Assembly: GCA_963720945.1 (NCBI GenBank)
Contig: CAVRHH010000033.1
Location: 290,894-354,893 of the forward strand
Length of the DNA stretch: 64,000 bases
From: Bog-532 sp963720945
GTDB lineage: Bacteria; Actinomycetota; Actinomycetes; Streptosporangiales; Streptosporangiaceae
Direction of reading: 5' to 3'
A program made the position numbers and the translations under genes. How positions within the stretch are numbered: position 1 is the first letter of the stretch; each line of letters starts with the position of its first letter. A model generated the notes under the pieces. That model was not told the origin of the DNA. It did no database searches and saw only the letters and a list, made by a program, of their open reading frames with translations. Shown piece by piece: positions 28,296-36,532 of the stretch.

Positions 28296-29408
28296 ATGAG
28301 ACCAGCGCTGAGGGCCGGGCTACTGCCCGTCTGGCGGGATCGCGGCACGCTGCAGATCGGTGTGAACCCGCGCCGCGCGGTGGCCCTGTCGGGGCTCGGC
28401 GGGGCGGCCGCCGTGGTCGCGCTGCTCGACGGCAGCCGCGACTGGGCCGCGATCATCGAGGCGGCCGGGCGGGCCGGCGTTTCCGCCGAGGCAGCGAACC
28501 GGGTGCTCGGCTTACTGGCGGGCGCGGGAGCGCTGGCCGGCTCACCGGCACGGGCGCTCGCCGCGCTGCCCGCGGTCCAGCGCGGACGGCTCGCGGCGGA
28601 GCTGGCGACCGCCTCCGTGGCCCACGGGGACAGCGATGGCGGGGCCCGTACCCTGGCGCGGCGCCGCGCGGCCTGCATCCGGGTGCACGGCGCGGGGCGG
28701 ATCGGCTCCGGGGTGGCCGGGCTGCTCGCGGCCGCCGGGATCGGGCAGGTCACCTGCGTGGACAGCGAGATCACCCGGCCGCAGGATCTCGTCCCGGGCG
28801 GCTTGAGCGTGGCCGAGCTCGGGCTGCCGAGAGCGGCGGGCGTGGCCCGCGCCATCGGGCGGGTCGCGCCTGAGGTCCGGACCGGCGGCACCGGTGCGCG
28901 GCCGGACCTGGTGGTGCTCACGGAGGCCCGGGATGCCGAGCCCGGCGCGACCCTGGTCCGGGAGCGGATCCCGCATCTGGCCGCGGCCGCGGCCGAGGCG
29001 GTCGGCGTGGTCGGGCCCCTCGTCAGCCCGGGCCGGTCGGCGTGCCTGCGCTGCCTGGACTTTACGCGGGCCGAGCGCGACCCGGCGTGGCCGCTGATCC
29101 TCGCGCAGGTCGCCGGGGCCCGGCTGGAACCGCAGGCGTGCGACACCGTGCTCGCCGCCGGCGTCGCCGCGCTGGCCGCGGCGCAGGCGCTGCTGTTCAT
29201 CGACACCGGCCTGCCGGCGGCGGCGGTCCGCAACGGCACGCTGGAGCTGGCCGTGCCCGATTGGCAGTGGCGGCGCCGGACCTGGCTCCCGCACCCTCGC
29301 TGCACGTGTGGCGCCGCCGGCCGGCCGGACGCGCCGCAGGCCGGCCCGGCGCAGCCGGGGACACAGGCCGGCCCGGCGCAGCGCGGCGCACCGCGACCTC
29401 GCAGGTAG
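28296..29408 (+). CDS. ThiF/E1-like (HesA-MoeB-ThiF fold) protein
   Basis: A 370-residue protein with the E1-like Rossmann core (IRVHGAGRIGSGVAGLLAAAGIGQVTCVD, then DLVPGGLS) and zinc-type cysteines CLRCLDF and CTC near the C-terminus. The N-terminal ~110 residues form an alpha-helical region as in actinobacterial relatives. Canonical E1-like enzymes adenylate the C-terminus of a ubiquitin-like partner; no such partner or typical RxxxR-Q triad is clearly seen, so activity is uncertain. The ATG at 28296 begins the conserved region. The tail is Ala/Gly/Pro-rich with a repeated AGPAQ motif. Confidence 0.8.
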   Translation: MRPALRAGLLPVWRDRGTLQIGVNPRRAVALSGLGGAAAVVALLDGSRDWAAIIEAAGRAGVSAEAANRVLGLLAGAGALAGSPARALAALPAVQRGRLAAELATASVAHGDSDGGARTLARRRAACIRVHGAGRIGSGVAGLLAAAGIGQVTCVDSEITRPQDLVPGGLSVAELGLPRAAGVARAIGRVAPEVRTGGTGARPDLVVLTEARDAEPGATLVRERIPHLAAAAAEAVGVVGPLVSPGRSACLRCLDFTRAERDPAWPLILAQVAGARLEPQACDTVLAAGVAALAAAQALLFIDTGLPAAAVRNGTLELAVPDWQWRRRTWLPHPRCTCGAAGRPDAPQAGPAQPGTQAGPAQRGAPRPRR

Positions 29409-29441
29409 CAGCGGCTCCTGGCATGACGGACAATTGAACAT

Positions 29442-30791
29442 GTGAACGATGTCCCTCAAAGCGCGGTGACGCGTACCGCCAAGCTCGCTGGCCTGCCGAT
29501 CGGATACGCGGGCCGCGCGGCCCTGGGCCTGGGCAAGCGAATCGGCGGACGCAGCGCCGAGCTCGTCGCGGCCGAGATTCAGCAGCGCACCGCCGAACAG
29601 ATCTTCCGGGTTCTCGGGGAGCTCAAGGGCGGGGCGATGAAGATGGGGCAAGCCCTGTCGATCTTCGAGGCCGCGCTCCCGCCGGAAATCGCCGGGCCGT
29701 ACCGCGCGACCCTGACCAAGCTTCAGGAGTCCGCCCCGCCGCTGCCCGCCCGGACCGTTCACCAGGTGCTGCAGCGCGAACTGGGCGAGAACTGGCGGGA
29801 CAACTTCACCGAGTTCGACGACCGGCCGGTGGCAGCGGCCTCCATCGGCCAGGTGCACGCCGCGACCTGGCGCGATGGGCAGCGGGTCGCGGTGAAGATC
29901 CAGTATCCGGGCGCGGGCAACGCGATCATCAACGACTTCAACCAGCTGAGCCGGATCGGACGGCTGTTCGGCGTGCTGATGCCGGGGCTGGACGTCAAAC
30001 CGCTACTGGAGGAGCTCAAGGCGCGCGTCGCCGAAGAACTCGATTATGAGCTGGAGGCGGCGGCGCAGCAGGCCTTCGCCGACGCCTACCGCGGCGACCC
30101 GGACATCTCCGTGCCGAACGTGGTCGCCGGGACCCGGCACGTGCTCGTCTCGGAGTGGATGAGCGGTACGCCGCTGGCCACGATCATCGCTGATGGCACC
30201 CAGGAGCAGCGGAACCGGTCCGGAATCCTGCTCACGCGCTTCCTGTTCTCCGGTCCCGCCCGGGCCGGGCTGCTGCACGCTGACCCGCATCCCGGAAATT
30301 TCCGGCTGCTTGACGACGGGCGCCTCGGGGTGCTCGATTTCGGTGCGGTCGACCGGCTGCCAGGCGGCCTGCCGCCGTTCCTCGGCCGGCTGCTGCGCAT
30401 CATGCACGAAGACGATCCGGACATCGGCGCGGTCGAGAACGAACTGCGCGCCAACGGCTTTCTCAAGGAGGGCATCCGGGTCGACCTCGACGCGCTGCGC
30501 GCGTTTCTCGCGCCGCTGGCCGAGCCGTCAAAGGTGGAATGTTTCCGGTTCACCCGTGAATGGATGCGCGGGGAAGCCGCCCGGGTGACCGATCTGAACC
30601 CGTCGAACATTTCCCGTAAGTTCAATGTGCCGCCGAGTTTCGTGCTCATTCACCGGGTTTCCACCTCGGGTATCGGCGTGCTGTGCCAGCTGGAATGCGA
30701 AGGCGCGTTCCGGGCCGAGGTCCTCCGGTGGGTGCCCGGCTACCTGGACGAACCGGACGGGGACGCGCGCCGGTCGCTTCCGGTGCCCTGA
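29442..30791 (+). CDS. AarF/ABC1/UbiB family atypical kinase-like protein
   Basis: A 449-residue member of the UbiB/ABC1 family. The signature KGGAMKMGQALS (KxGQ helix), the Ala-rich loop PVAAASIGQVHAATWRDGQRVAVKIQ, HADPHPGNFRLLDDGRLGVLDFGAV (catalytic loop and DFG-like motif) are complete. Family members support isoprenoid-quinone or lipid metabolism, with ATPase activity shown for some. Starts with GTG. The homologue in M. tuberculosis is Rv3197, also next to whiB7. The gene is convergent with the small ORF and whiB7. Confidence 0.93.
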   Translation: MNDVPQSAVTRTAKLAGLPIGYAGRAALGLGKRIGGRSAELVAAEIQQRTAEQIFRVLGELKGGAMKMGQALSIFEAALPPEIAGPYRATLTKLQESAPPLPARTVHQVLQRELGENWRDNFTEFDDRPVAAASIGQVHAATWRDGQRVAVKIQYPGAGNAIINDFNQLSRIGRLFGVLMPGLDVKPLLEELKARVAEELDYELEAAAQQAFADAYRGDPDISVPNVVAGTRHVLVSEWMSGTPLATIIADGTQEQRNRSGILLTRFLFSGPARAGLLHADPHPGNFRLLDDGRLGVLDFGAVDRLPGGLPPFLGRLLRIMHEDDPDIGAVENELRANGFLKEGIRVDLDALRAFLAPLAEPSKVECFRFTREWMRGEAARVTDLNPSNISRKFNVPPSFVLIHRVSTSGIGVLCQLECEGAFRAEVLRWVPGYLDEPDGDARRSLPVP

Positions 30792-30861
30792 CCGGCTACC
30801 GGCCGCCGGCTACCGCCCATCCAGCGGGCGGGAGCCGGCGGCCGCAGGGTGTCACCCCCGG

Positions 30862-31047
30862 CTACAGCTCCAGTTCGGTGCGCAGCCGCGCGACGGCCCT
30901 GCGTGCGTGGTGCATCCGCCGCTCAGCGCGCTCCGCGCGCCGGGCCGCGCGGTGCAGAGCCCGCAGCCGGAGTGCCTGCCGCGCCCGTGACGCCTCTTCC
31001 AGAGAACTTCGATGTCGTTCGGCCGCCATTTTCTCCATCTGATACAT
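30862..31047 (-). CDS. Small basic helical protein
   Basis: A 61-residue, highly basic, Ala/Arg-rich protein predicted to be almost entirely helical (MAAERHRSSLEEASRARQA, then repeated RRAERAERR segments). Composition and position between AarF and whiB7 look like small conserved actinobacterial ORFs, but no function is known. Its start lies 46 bases downstream of the whiB7 stop on the same strand, so it may be co-transcribed with whiB7. Confidence 0.55.
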   Translation of the reverse strand: MYQMEKMAAERHRSSLEEASRARQALRLRALHRAARRAERAERRMHHARRAVARLRTELEL

Positions 31048-31093
31048 GCTGGTCGCGACCCTCGTAAATGTCTGTCAGGCCGCCGGTCCGCAG

Positions 31094-31435
31094 TCAGGCG
31101 GCCACCTCGGTCTTGCGGGGACGTCCGCGGGGCCTTTTACGCGGCACGACCGTGCCGTGCAGGAGAAGTTCCCCGCCCCAGACGCCCCACGGCTCCTTGC
31201 GCTCGATCGCCCCAGATAGGCAGGCCAGCCGCGCCGCGCAGCCGCGGCAGAGCGCCTTGGCGCTCTCGACGTCTGCCGGTGACTCGGCGAAGAACAAATC
31301 CGGGTCATCGGTGCAGGGCAGGGTCATCCCGCCTGTCCCGCTCAGCACCGGCACCGGGCCGCCCCCGGACCCGGCCAAACCTGCCTCGAACCCCTCCGCG
31401 TCCGCCGTGCCGGCGGTGGCATTGGGCCACTGCAT
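31094..31435 (-). CDS. whiB7: WhiB7 (WblC)-type redox-sensing transcription activator
   Basis: About 113 residues from the ATG at 31435, chosen because GAGAGGGG precedes it at good spacing (the frame is open to 31507). Cluster cysteines lie in LPCTDD, LCRGCAA and ACLSG, then the GVWGGE turn, and the subfamily-defining AT-hook RPRGRPRK near the C-terminus. WhiB7 binds the housekeeping sigma factor and AT-rich promoter DNA to induce intrinsic antibiotic resistance. Neighbours AarF and UvrD2 match the mycobacterial whiB7 locus. Expression is very probably controlled by the upstream ORF and attenuator at 31.5-31.9 kb. Confidence 0.94.
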   Translation of the reverse strand: MQWPNATAGTADAEGFEAGLAGSGGGPVPVLSGTGGMTLPCTDDPDLFFAESPADVESAKALCRGCAARLACLSGAIERKEPWGVWGGELLLHGTVVPRKRPRGRPRKTEVAA

Positions 31436-31513
31436 CGGAGCCAACCCCTCTCGTCTGCTGTCCCTCGTCATGCGATTTCTCGCCCGTCCGAAGGGACCGA
31501 GACCCAAATACTT

Positions 31514-31598
31514 AGGCCGCGGACCCTGTGTGGGGTCCGCGGCCTTGAGGGGTTCTGGCCGGCTCTGTTAGGCCGGTTTCCTCAAGGGTTGCGGACCC
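31514..31598 (-). promoter_or_regulatory. Ribosome-mediated attenuator of whiB7 (mutually exclusive hairpins)
   Basis: Three RNA segments compete. Segment B (31545-31533 on the minus strand, AGGCCGCGGACCC) pairs perfectly with segment C (31526-31514) across a 6-nt loop, forming a 13-bp GC-rich terminator-like stem 80 nt before whiB7. Segment A, inside the last codons of the upstream ORF, pairs with the same region: GGGTCCGC (31598-31591) with GCGGACCC (31540-31533), and CCTTGAGG (31587-31580) with CCTCAAGG (31550-31543). A ribosome stalled in the ORF would decide which forms. The stem is followed by UAAGUAUUUG rather than a long U tract. Confidence 0.75.
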
Positions 31599-31876
31599 GA
31601 TCCGCCCTCGCCATCGGCGTAGACGCGGGTCATGTTGGTGTGCTGGTTGCGGATATTCGTGTGCCCCGGCTTCGTCACGGTGGTGAGCGCGAGCGGCCAG
31701 GAACGGGCGGCGAAGCTGCCGGCCGGACGCGGACGCTTCGTGCTGGCGGTGACGTCGAGCAGGGAAGCGGGCAGGCTAACGCCGCCAGCAGCACCGCGCC
31801 GGGCGGCGCTCAGCGGCGAGACGCCGTCACGGGCGGGCTGCGCGACAGCCAGGACGGCGAAGCTGATGTTGCTCAC
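31568..31876 (-). CDS. whiB7 upstream ORF (leader peptide)
   Basis: A 102-codon ORF in the whiB7 leader. Its GTG start at 31876 has AAGGGAGGT 5-8 bases upstream, a strong ribosome binding site. It begins VSNISFAVLAVAQPARDG and ends PQPLRKPA-stop, with the last ~10 codons overlapping the antiterminator arm. Upstream ORFs in whiB7/wblC leaders are known to couple translation inhibition to whiB7 transcription; this one fits that arrangement. It is probably translated but need not have a function as protein. Confidence 0.7.
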   Translation of the reverse strand: MSNISFAVLAVAQPARDGVSPLSAARRGAAGGVSLPASLLDVTASTKRPRPAGSFAARSWPLALTTVTKPGHTNIRNQHTNMTRVYADGEGGSGPQPLRKPA

Positions 31877-31926
31877 TGGGCACCTCCCTTCGGGGTGATC
31901 GGCGACGGTCCCAATCGCATGCAAGC

Positions 31927-31956
31927 AGCCTACGTAGGGCGGCCCGTGATGGGCAA
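31927..31956 (-). promoter_or_regulatory. Candidate whiB7 promoter with AT-rich upstream element
   Basis: On the minus strand TTGCCC (31956-31951), an 18-base spacer and TAGGCT (31932-31927) fit -35/-10 elements. AT-rich sequence (31967-31957) sits just upstream of the -35, where WhiB7 with its AT-hook is known to bind at its own promoter. The start site would be near 31920, giving a leader of ~485 nt. Pattern match only. Confidence 0.4.
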
Positions 31957-32027
31957 CACATTTATTGACGTGCTTTTTTGCCTGAATCATCAAGGAGTCA
32001 CAAAGACCCGGACGGCCAGCTAGGGGG

Positions 32028-32130
32028 CTTGGTCCGGATCTAGACCTTGGTCCGGATCTAGACCTTGGTCCGGATCTAGACCTTGGTCCGGATCTAGACC
32101 TTGGTCCGGATCTAGACCTTGGTCCGGATA
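32028..32130. repeat. 18-bp tandem repeat (5.7 copies) that duplicates the tesB stop codon
   Basis: The unit cttggtccggatctagac repeats exactly at 32028, 32046, 32064, 32082 and 32100, with a partial copy from 32118. On the minus strand each unit is ATC CGG ACC AAG GTC TAG, the last five codons and stop of tesB. The true stop is in the copy ending at 32112; four further in-frame copies with stops follow. The copies are identical, implying recent expansion. Confidence 0.95.
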
Positions 32131-32966
32131 AGGCCTTCCTGGACGACCGAGACGGCCAGCTGCCCCTCCGTGGTGAAGATCTCACCACGCGCGAGGCCCC
32201 GGCCGTGCGCCGCCACGGGCGACTCCTGGGCGTACAGCAGCCAGCGGTCGGCGCGGAACGGCTGATGGAACCACATCGCGTGATCCAGGCTCGCGCCGCT
32301 CGTCTTGCCGTCGGCCCAGGACAGGCCGTGCCCGAGCAGCACGGAGTCGAGGAGCGTCAGGTCGGACGCGTAGGTCATCAGGCACACGTGCAGCAGCGGG
32401 TCATCGGGCAGTTCCCCGTCGATCCGCAGCCACACGAGGTTTTCCGTGCGGCGCAGCGAGGGATCGCGTTCGGCCTCGAACGTCAGCGGGCCGATATAGC
32501 GGACGTCGATGGGGCTGTCGCGGTACGGCGCGGGCAGCGTCCCGAACAGCTTCTCCAGCCGGTCGATGGTCCGCGGGATCTCGTCCGGCGGCGGCACGTC
32601 CGGCATCGCATCGGAGTGGGTGGGCCCGGGCTCGGGGTGGTGGAACGACGCGGAAAGCGTGAAGATCGTGCGCCCGTGCTGGATCGCTGAGACCCGGCGG
32701 GTGGTGAAGGAGCGGCCGTCCCGCACCCGGTCCACCGTGTAGACGAGCGGCACGGCCGGATCGCCGGGCCGGATGAAATAGGCGTGCAGTGAGTGCACCG
32801 GCCGGCCGGCGGCCACGGTCCGCCCGGCGGCGACCAGCGCCTGCCCGGCGACCTGGCCCCCGAAGACCCGCTGCACGTCCTCATCCGGGCTGCGGCCACG
32901 GAAGATATCCAGCTCAATCTGCTCCAGGTCGAGCAACTCCAGAAGCTTGTCGAGTGGCTTACTCAT
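32112..32966 (-). CDS. tesB: Acyl-CoA thioesterase II (TesB family)
   Basis: A 284-residue double-hotdog thioesterase that hydrolyses acyl-CoA to free acid and CoA. Family features include DIFRGRSPDEDVQRVFGGQVAGQALVAA, FTTRRVSAIQHGRTIFTLSASF, the SWADGKTSGASLDHAMWFH segment with catalytic Asp and later Gln/Thr region, and RGEIFTTEGQLAVSVVQEGL near the end. Length matches TesB. It lies between whiB7 and uvrD2, genes adjacent in mycobacteria. The final five codons and stop are the unit of a downstream tandem repeat. Confidence 0.93.
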   Translation of the reverse strand: MSKPLDKLLELLDLEQIELDIFRGRSPDEDVQRVFGGQVAGQALVAAGRTVAAGRPVHSLHAYFIRPGDPAVPLVYTVDRVRDGRSFTTRRVSAIQHGRTIFTLSASFHHPEPGPTHSDAMPDVPPPDEIPRTIDRLEKLFGTLPAPYRDSPIDVRYIGPLTFEAERDPSLRRTENLVWLRIDGELPDDPLLHVCLMTYASDLTLLDSVLLGHGLSWADGKTSGASLDHAMWFHQPFRADRWLLYAQESPVAAHGRGLARGEIFTTEGQLAVSVVQEGLIRTKV

Positions 32967-33036
32967 CTGCCGGGTTCACCAACCGTGTCGTGGACGCCTG
33001 CTGTCGTGGCATTATCGCGGAGCCCGGCCCGTGCCG

Positions 33037-34860
33037 TTACCGGCGGGGCGCGGCCGCGCGGGCCCCCGTCCGCTGAGCTGACCGCGCCGGGCCGGCGGCG
33101 GGACGCAGTTCCGCCAGGTAACGGGATGGCTGGCCTGCCGGGCGGCCACCCGGCCCGCGCGCGGCCGGCCAGGACAGGAACAGTCGATCCCGGGCCCGGG
33201 TGACCGCCACGTAGAGCAGCCGCCGTTCCTCCTCGGCCGCCTCAGGGGTGCGGGCGTAGACGATCGGCATGACCCCCTCCACCAGCCCGGGCAGCAGAAC
33301 CGCGTCCCATTCGAGGCCCTTGGCGGCATGCATCGTGGCGAGCGTCGCCCCGTCCAGGACGGGCGCGTGACCGAGCGCCGCACGGCGGGTCAGCTCCGCG
33401 GCGAAGTCCGCCAGCGTGGCGTCCGGGCGGGCGGCGTGCATGTCGTCGGCGAGCTGGGCGACGGCCGCCAGTGACTCCCACCGCTGCCTGCTGGCACCGC
33501 CGCCTGCGGGCTCGGCCGGGGTCAGGCCGAGGCCGGACAGCACGTTGCGCACCTCGGCCGGGAGCGGCCCGGGCTGCTCGCCGTCGGCCCGGCCGCGCAG
33601 CGCCCCGCGCAGCAGCATGACCGCCTGGCGCACCTCGGGACGGTCGTAGAAGCGCTCCGATCCGCGCACCTGATACGGGACACCAGCCGCGGCGAACGCG
33701 CTCTCGAACCGCTCCAGCATCGCGTTCGTCCGGACCAGCACGGCGATCTGCCGGGCGGGCAGGCCCGATTCGATCAGCGACCGCGCGCAGCCCGCGACGC
33801 CCTCGGCCTCGGCGAGCTCGTCGTCGTAAGAGGTCAGCACCGGTTCCGGCCCGGACGGGCGCTGCGCGACGAGCGGGGTGGCCGGCGTCGTCCCGGGCCG
33901 GCCGCGGGGGGTGGCTGCGGGCGCGGCGGCCAGCCGGTTCGCCACCGCGACGACCTGGGGGGTGGACCGGTAGTCGCGGACCAGCCGGACCACGGTCGCG
34001 TCCGGGAACTCGGCGGCGAACCCGGTGAGGTACCGGTGCGTCGCGCCGGTGAAGGAGTAGATCGTCTGGTTCGGGTCGCCGACCACGCACAGGTCGTCAC
34101 GATCCCCCAGCCAGACATCGAGGAGCAGCTTCTGCAGCGGGTTGACGTCCTGGTACTCGTCCACCACGAAGTACCGGAACGAGGCGCGGACCTGGTCCGC
34201 CGCCGGCCTCTCGGCCACGATCGCCGCCGTCAGCTCCAGGACCGACTCGAAGTCGATCAGCTGACGTTCCCGCCGCAGCCGTTCGTAGGTGTCATAGATC
34301 GACGCCACCCCGTCCGCTCCGACTGGCCCGGGAGCACGGCCGGCCCGGGCCGCGGCGGCCACGTACTCGTCCGGCCGGACCTGCGTCACCTTGGCCCATT
34401 CGATCTCGGCGGCGATATCGGGAAGGCCTCCCTCACCAGTGCGCAGCCGCAGCACCCGCGCGGCCTCGCCGATCAGCGGGAGCTTGGATTCGATCAGGCG
34501 GGGCGGCCGGCCGCCAACCACCCGGGGCCAGAAGTAGGTGAGCTGCCGCAGCGCGGCGGCATGGAAGGTGGTCGCGCGCACCGCTTCGGTGCCCAGGCCG
34601 CTCCCGCCGAGCAGGCGCAGCCGGCCGCGCAGTTCACCGGCGGCCCGGACGGTGAAGGTGAGCGCGAGGACCCGCGCCGGATCCACCACCCCGGTCAGCG
34701 CGGCGTAGGCGATCCGGTGGGTGATCGCCCGGGTCTTGCCGGTCCCGGCGCCCGCCAGCACGCATACCGGCCCGCGCACGGCCAGGGCCACCTCGCGCTG
34801 CTCCGGGTCCAGCGCGTCCAGGACCGCCGCGGCTCCGGTCTGGCTGACGTCCGCCTCCAC
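33037..34860 (-). CDS. uvrD2: UvrD2-like superfamily 1 DNA helicase
   Basis: A 607-residue 3'-5' helicase. Motifs in order: Q-motif region LDPEQREVA, Walker A LAGAGTGKT, FVVDEYQDVNP (motif II), GDPNQTIYSFTGA (III), VRDYRSTPQVV (IV), TMHAAKGLEWDAVLLPGL (V) and YVAVTRARDRLFLSW (VI). The GTG at 34860 is chosen because the conserved sequence begins soon after; the frame is open much further only as a shadow of the opposite-strand gene. The protein stops ~30 residues after motif VI, so the HRDC domain and cysteine motif of mycobacterial UvrD2 are missing. Role in repair or replication-fork processing. Confidence 0.92.
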   Translation of the reverse strand: MEADVSQTGAAAVLDALDPEQREVALAVRGPVCVLAGAGTGKTRAITHRIAYAALTGVVDPARVLALTFTVRAAGELRGRLRLLGGSGLGTEAVRATTFHAAALRQLTYFWPRVVGGRPPRLIESKLPLIGEAARVLRLRTGEGGLPDIAAEIEWAKVTQVRPDEYVAAAARAGRAPGPVGADGVASIYDTYERLRRERQLIDFESVLELTAAIVAERPAADQVRASFRYFVVDEYQDVNPLQKLLLDVWLGDRDDLCVVGDPNQTIYSFTGATHRYLTGFAAEFPDATVVRLVRDYRSTPQVVAVANRLAAAPAATPRGRPGTTPATPLVAQRPSGPEPVLTSYDDELAEAEGVAGCARSLIESGLPARQIAVLVRTNAMLERFESAFAAAGVPYQVRGSERFYDRPEVRQAVMLLRGALRGRADGEQPGPLPAEVRNVLSGLGLTPAEPAGGGASRQRWESLAAVAQLADDMHAARPDATLADFAAELTRRAALGHAPVLDGATLATMHAAKGLEWDAVLLPGLVEGVMPIVYARTPEAAEEERRLLYVAVTRARDRLFLSWPAARGPGGRPAGQPSRYLAELRPAAGPARSAQRTGARAAAPRR

Positions 34861-35061
34861 TGCTGTCCCCGCGGCCCTTCGCTGTCCCGGCGGCCCGTCG
34901 GATCCGCCCGCTGCCTGACGCGTTACTCTAGCCCGGCGCGTCAGCGCGCCGGCCGTGCGGAGCCCGCCTGTCTGCCCAGAACATCCGCCCAGGGCAGATG
35001 GCTCTTCCCAGAACCGGCGGGCGCGGGGCAGGCTGGGGAAGAGGGACGGAGGTGCCAGCTG

Positions 35062-36444
35062 ATGGAGATGTCCGTGGAGATATCGGCCGCGCTCGCTGAC
35101 GCCCGGGACAAGGTGGTCGGTGAGACGCTGGCCGTACTCGAACGGCGCGATCAGGCCAGCCGTGACGCGTTCAGCCCGGCGGACCGCCGCCGCGACGTGC
35201 AGCAGCTGTTCGAGCTGGTCCAGCGGTGCGTGCACGAGGGGCACGCCGAGCCGATCATCACGCCGTCCCAGCAGATCGCCGCGGAACGGTTCGCCGCCGG
35301 TATCGATCTCGCCGAGGTCCAGGCGGCGTTCGCCGCCCTGGAGGACGTGCTCTGGCGGCATCTGGCCGGGACCGTGGGCGCCGGGCAGCAGCTGGAGACG
35401 CTCCGGCTGGTGAACATGATCCTGGGGGCCGGCCGGGACGCGCTGGCCCGGGCCTACGTGTCGCTGGCCGGGCGCAGCGGCGAGACGGCCACCGCGGGCC
35501 CACCGGCCGCCCTGGCCACGCCGGCCGCCGCAGGTCCGCCGGCCACCGTGGGGACACCGGCCACCACCATGGGCCCGCCGGCTGCTGATGACGCGCCCCG
35601 CGGCACCAGCCTCGCGGGCGCCACAGCCGCGACGGACGCGACGGGCGGGACCAGTTCGGCGGAGGATGCCGTGGTCCGCACGGCCGTCCGCGGCCAGGTC
35701 GGCGTCATCACACTGGATGACCGGCACAAGCGGAACGCCATCGGGGCCCGGATGGCCAACGGCATCATCGCGGCGCTCGACAGCCTGCGGGCGCAGAACG
35801 CGCGCACCGTGGTGATCCGCGCCGCCCCGGGGGTGTCGGTCTGGTCGGCCGGGCACGACATCGATGAGCTGCCCCGCGGGCGGCGCGACCCGCTGGGGTA
35901 CGACGACCCGCTGGAAGGACTGCTCCGCGCGATCCGCTCCTTCCCGGCACCGGTCCTGGCCATGGTGCACGGCACGGTGTGGGGCGGGGCGCTCGATCTG
36001 GTGCTCAGCTGCGACCTCATCATCGCGGACGAGACGGCGTCGTTCGCCATCACCCCCGCGAACCTTGGGCTGCCGTACAACACGACGGGCCTGCTGCACT
36101 TCGTCGGGCGGCTGCCCATCAACCTCGTCAAGGAGATGTTCTTCACCGCCGCGCCGCTGGACGCGCAGCAGGCCAAGGAATGGATGGTCATCAACCACCT
36201 GGTGGGGGCGGCCGAACTCGAGACGGTGACCTACGAGCTGGCCGAGACGATGTCGGCGAAGTCGCCGATGGCGATGGCGGTCATCAAGGAGCAGCTCCGG
36301 GTCCTGACGGACTACCAGCCCATCGCGGCGCAGGTGTACGAGCGCCTTCAGGGGCTGCGCCGGCAGGCCTACGACAGCAGCGATTATCTGGAGGGCCTGA
36401 GGGCCTTTGCCGAGAAACGCAAGCCGGTCTTCCGCAACACCTGA
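35062..36444 (+). CDS. Fusion of an RsbR/histidine-kinase-type N-terminal helical domain with a methylmalonyl-CoA decarboxylase-like crotonase
   Basis: A 460-residue protein. Residues ~1-140 are helical and resemble the RsbRD/kinase N-terminal sensor type (HEGHAEPIITPSQQIAAERF, LVNMILGAGRDALARAY). A Thr/Ala/Pro linker (~145-205) leads to a crotonase domain. This closely resembles E. coli ScpB (YgfG): FSAGHDIHELP-like WSAGHDIDELPRGRRDPLGYDDPL, VHGTVWGGALDLVLSCDLIIAD, TPANLGLPYNTTGLLHF and the C-terminal LQGLRRQAYDSSDYLEGLRAF. ScpB decarboxylates methylmalonyl-CoA to propionyl-CoA. GGAGGTG precedes the ATG. The fusion suggests regulated or localised activity; that is inference. Confidence 0.82.
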   Translation: MEMSVEISAALADARDKVVGETLAVLERRDQASRDAFSPADRRRDVQQLFELVQRCVHEGHAEPIITPSQQIAAERFAAGIDLAEVQAAFAALEDVLWRHLAGTVGAGQQLETLRLVNMILGAGRDALARAYVSLAGRSGETATAGPPAALATPAAAGPPATVGTPATTMGPPAADDAPRGTSLAGATAATDATGGTSSAEDAVVRTAVRGQVGVITLDDRHKRNAIGARMANGIIAALDSLRAQNARTVVIRAAPGVSVWSAGHDIDELPRGRRDPLGYDDPLEGLLRAIRSFPAPVLAMVHGTVWGGALDLVLSCDLIIADETASFAITPANLGLPYNTTGLLHFVGRLPINLVKEMFFTAAPLDAQQAKEWMVINHLVGAAELETVTYELAETMSAKSPMAMAVIKEQLRVLTDYQPIAAQVYERLQGLRRQAYDSSDYLEGLRAFAEKRKPVFRNT

Positions 36445-36532
36445 CCAGACGGCACGGGAACAAGGGAAGCGCAGCGGGGCATCCGGTGTTGCTACCCCTC
36501 AGACGGGGGCACGCGACGGAAGGAGATAGCAG

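Noticed and set aside
26436..29305. Long minus-strand frames opposite DUF2342 and ThiF-like genes
   Set aside because: These are GC-driven shadows; composition is Arg/Ser/Pro-rich with no domain, while the plus-strand genes are recognisable.
32028..32130. CRISPR array
   Set aside because: The 18-bp units are directly adjacent with no spacers and overlap a coding end; no cas genes are present.
34861..36198. Long N-terminal extension of the UvrD2 frame
   Set aside because: It is antisense to the well-supported crotonase fusion gene and has no conserved sequence.
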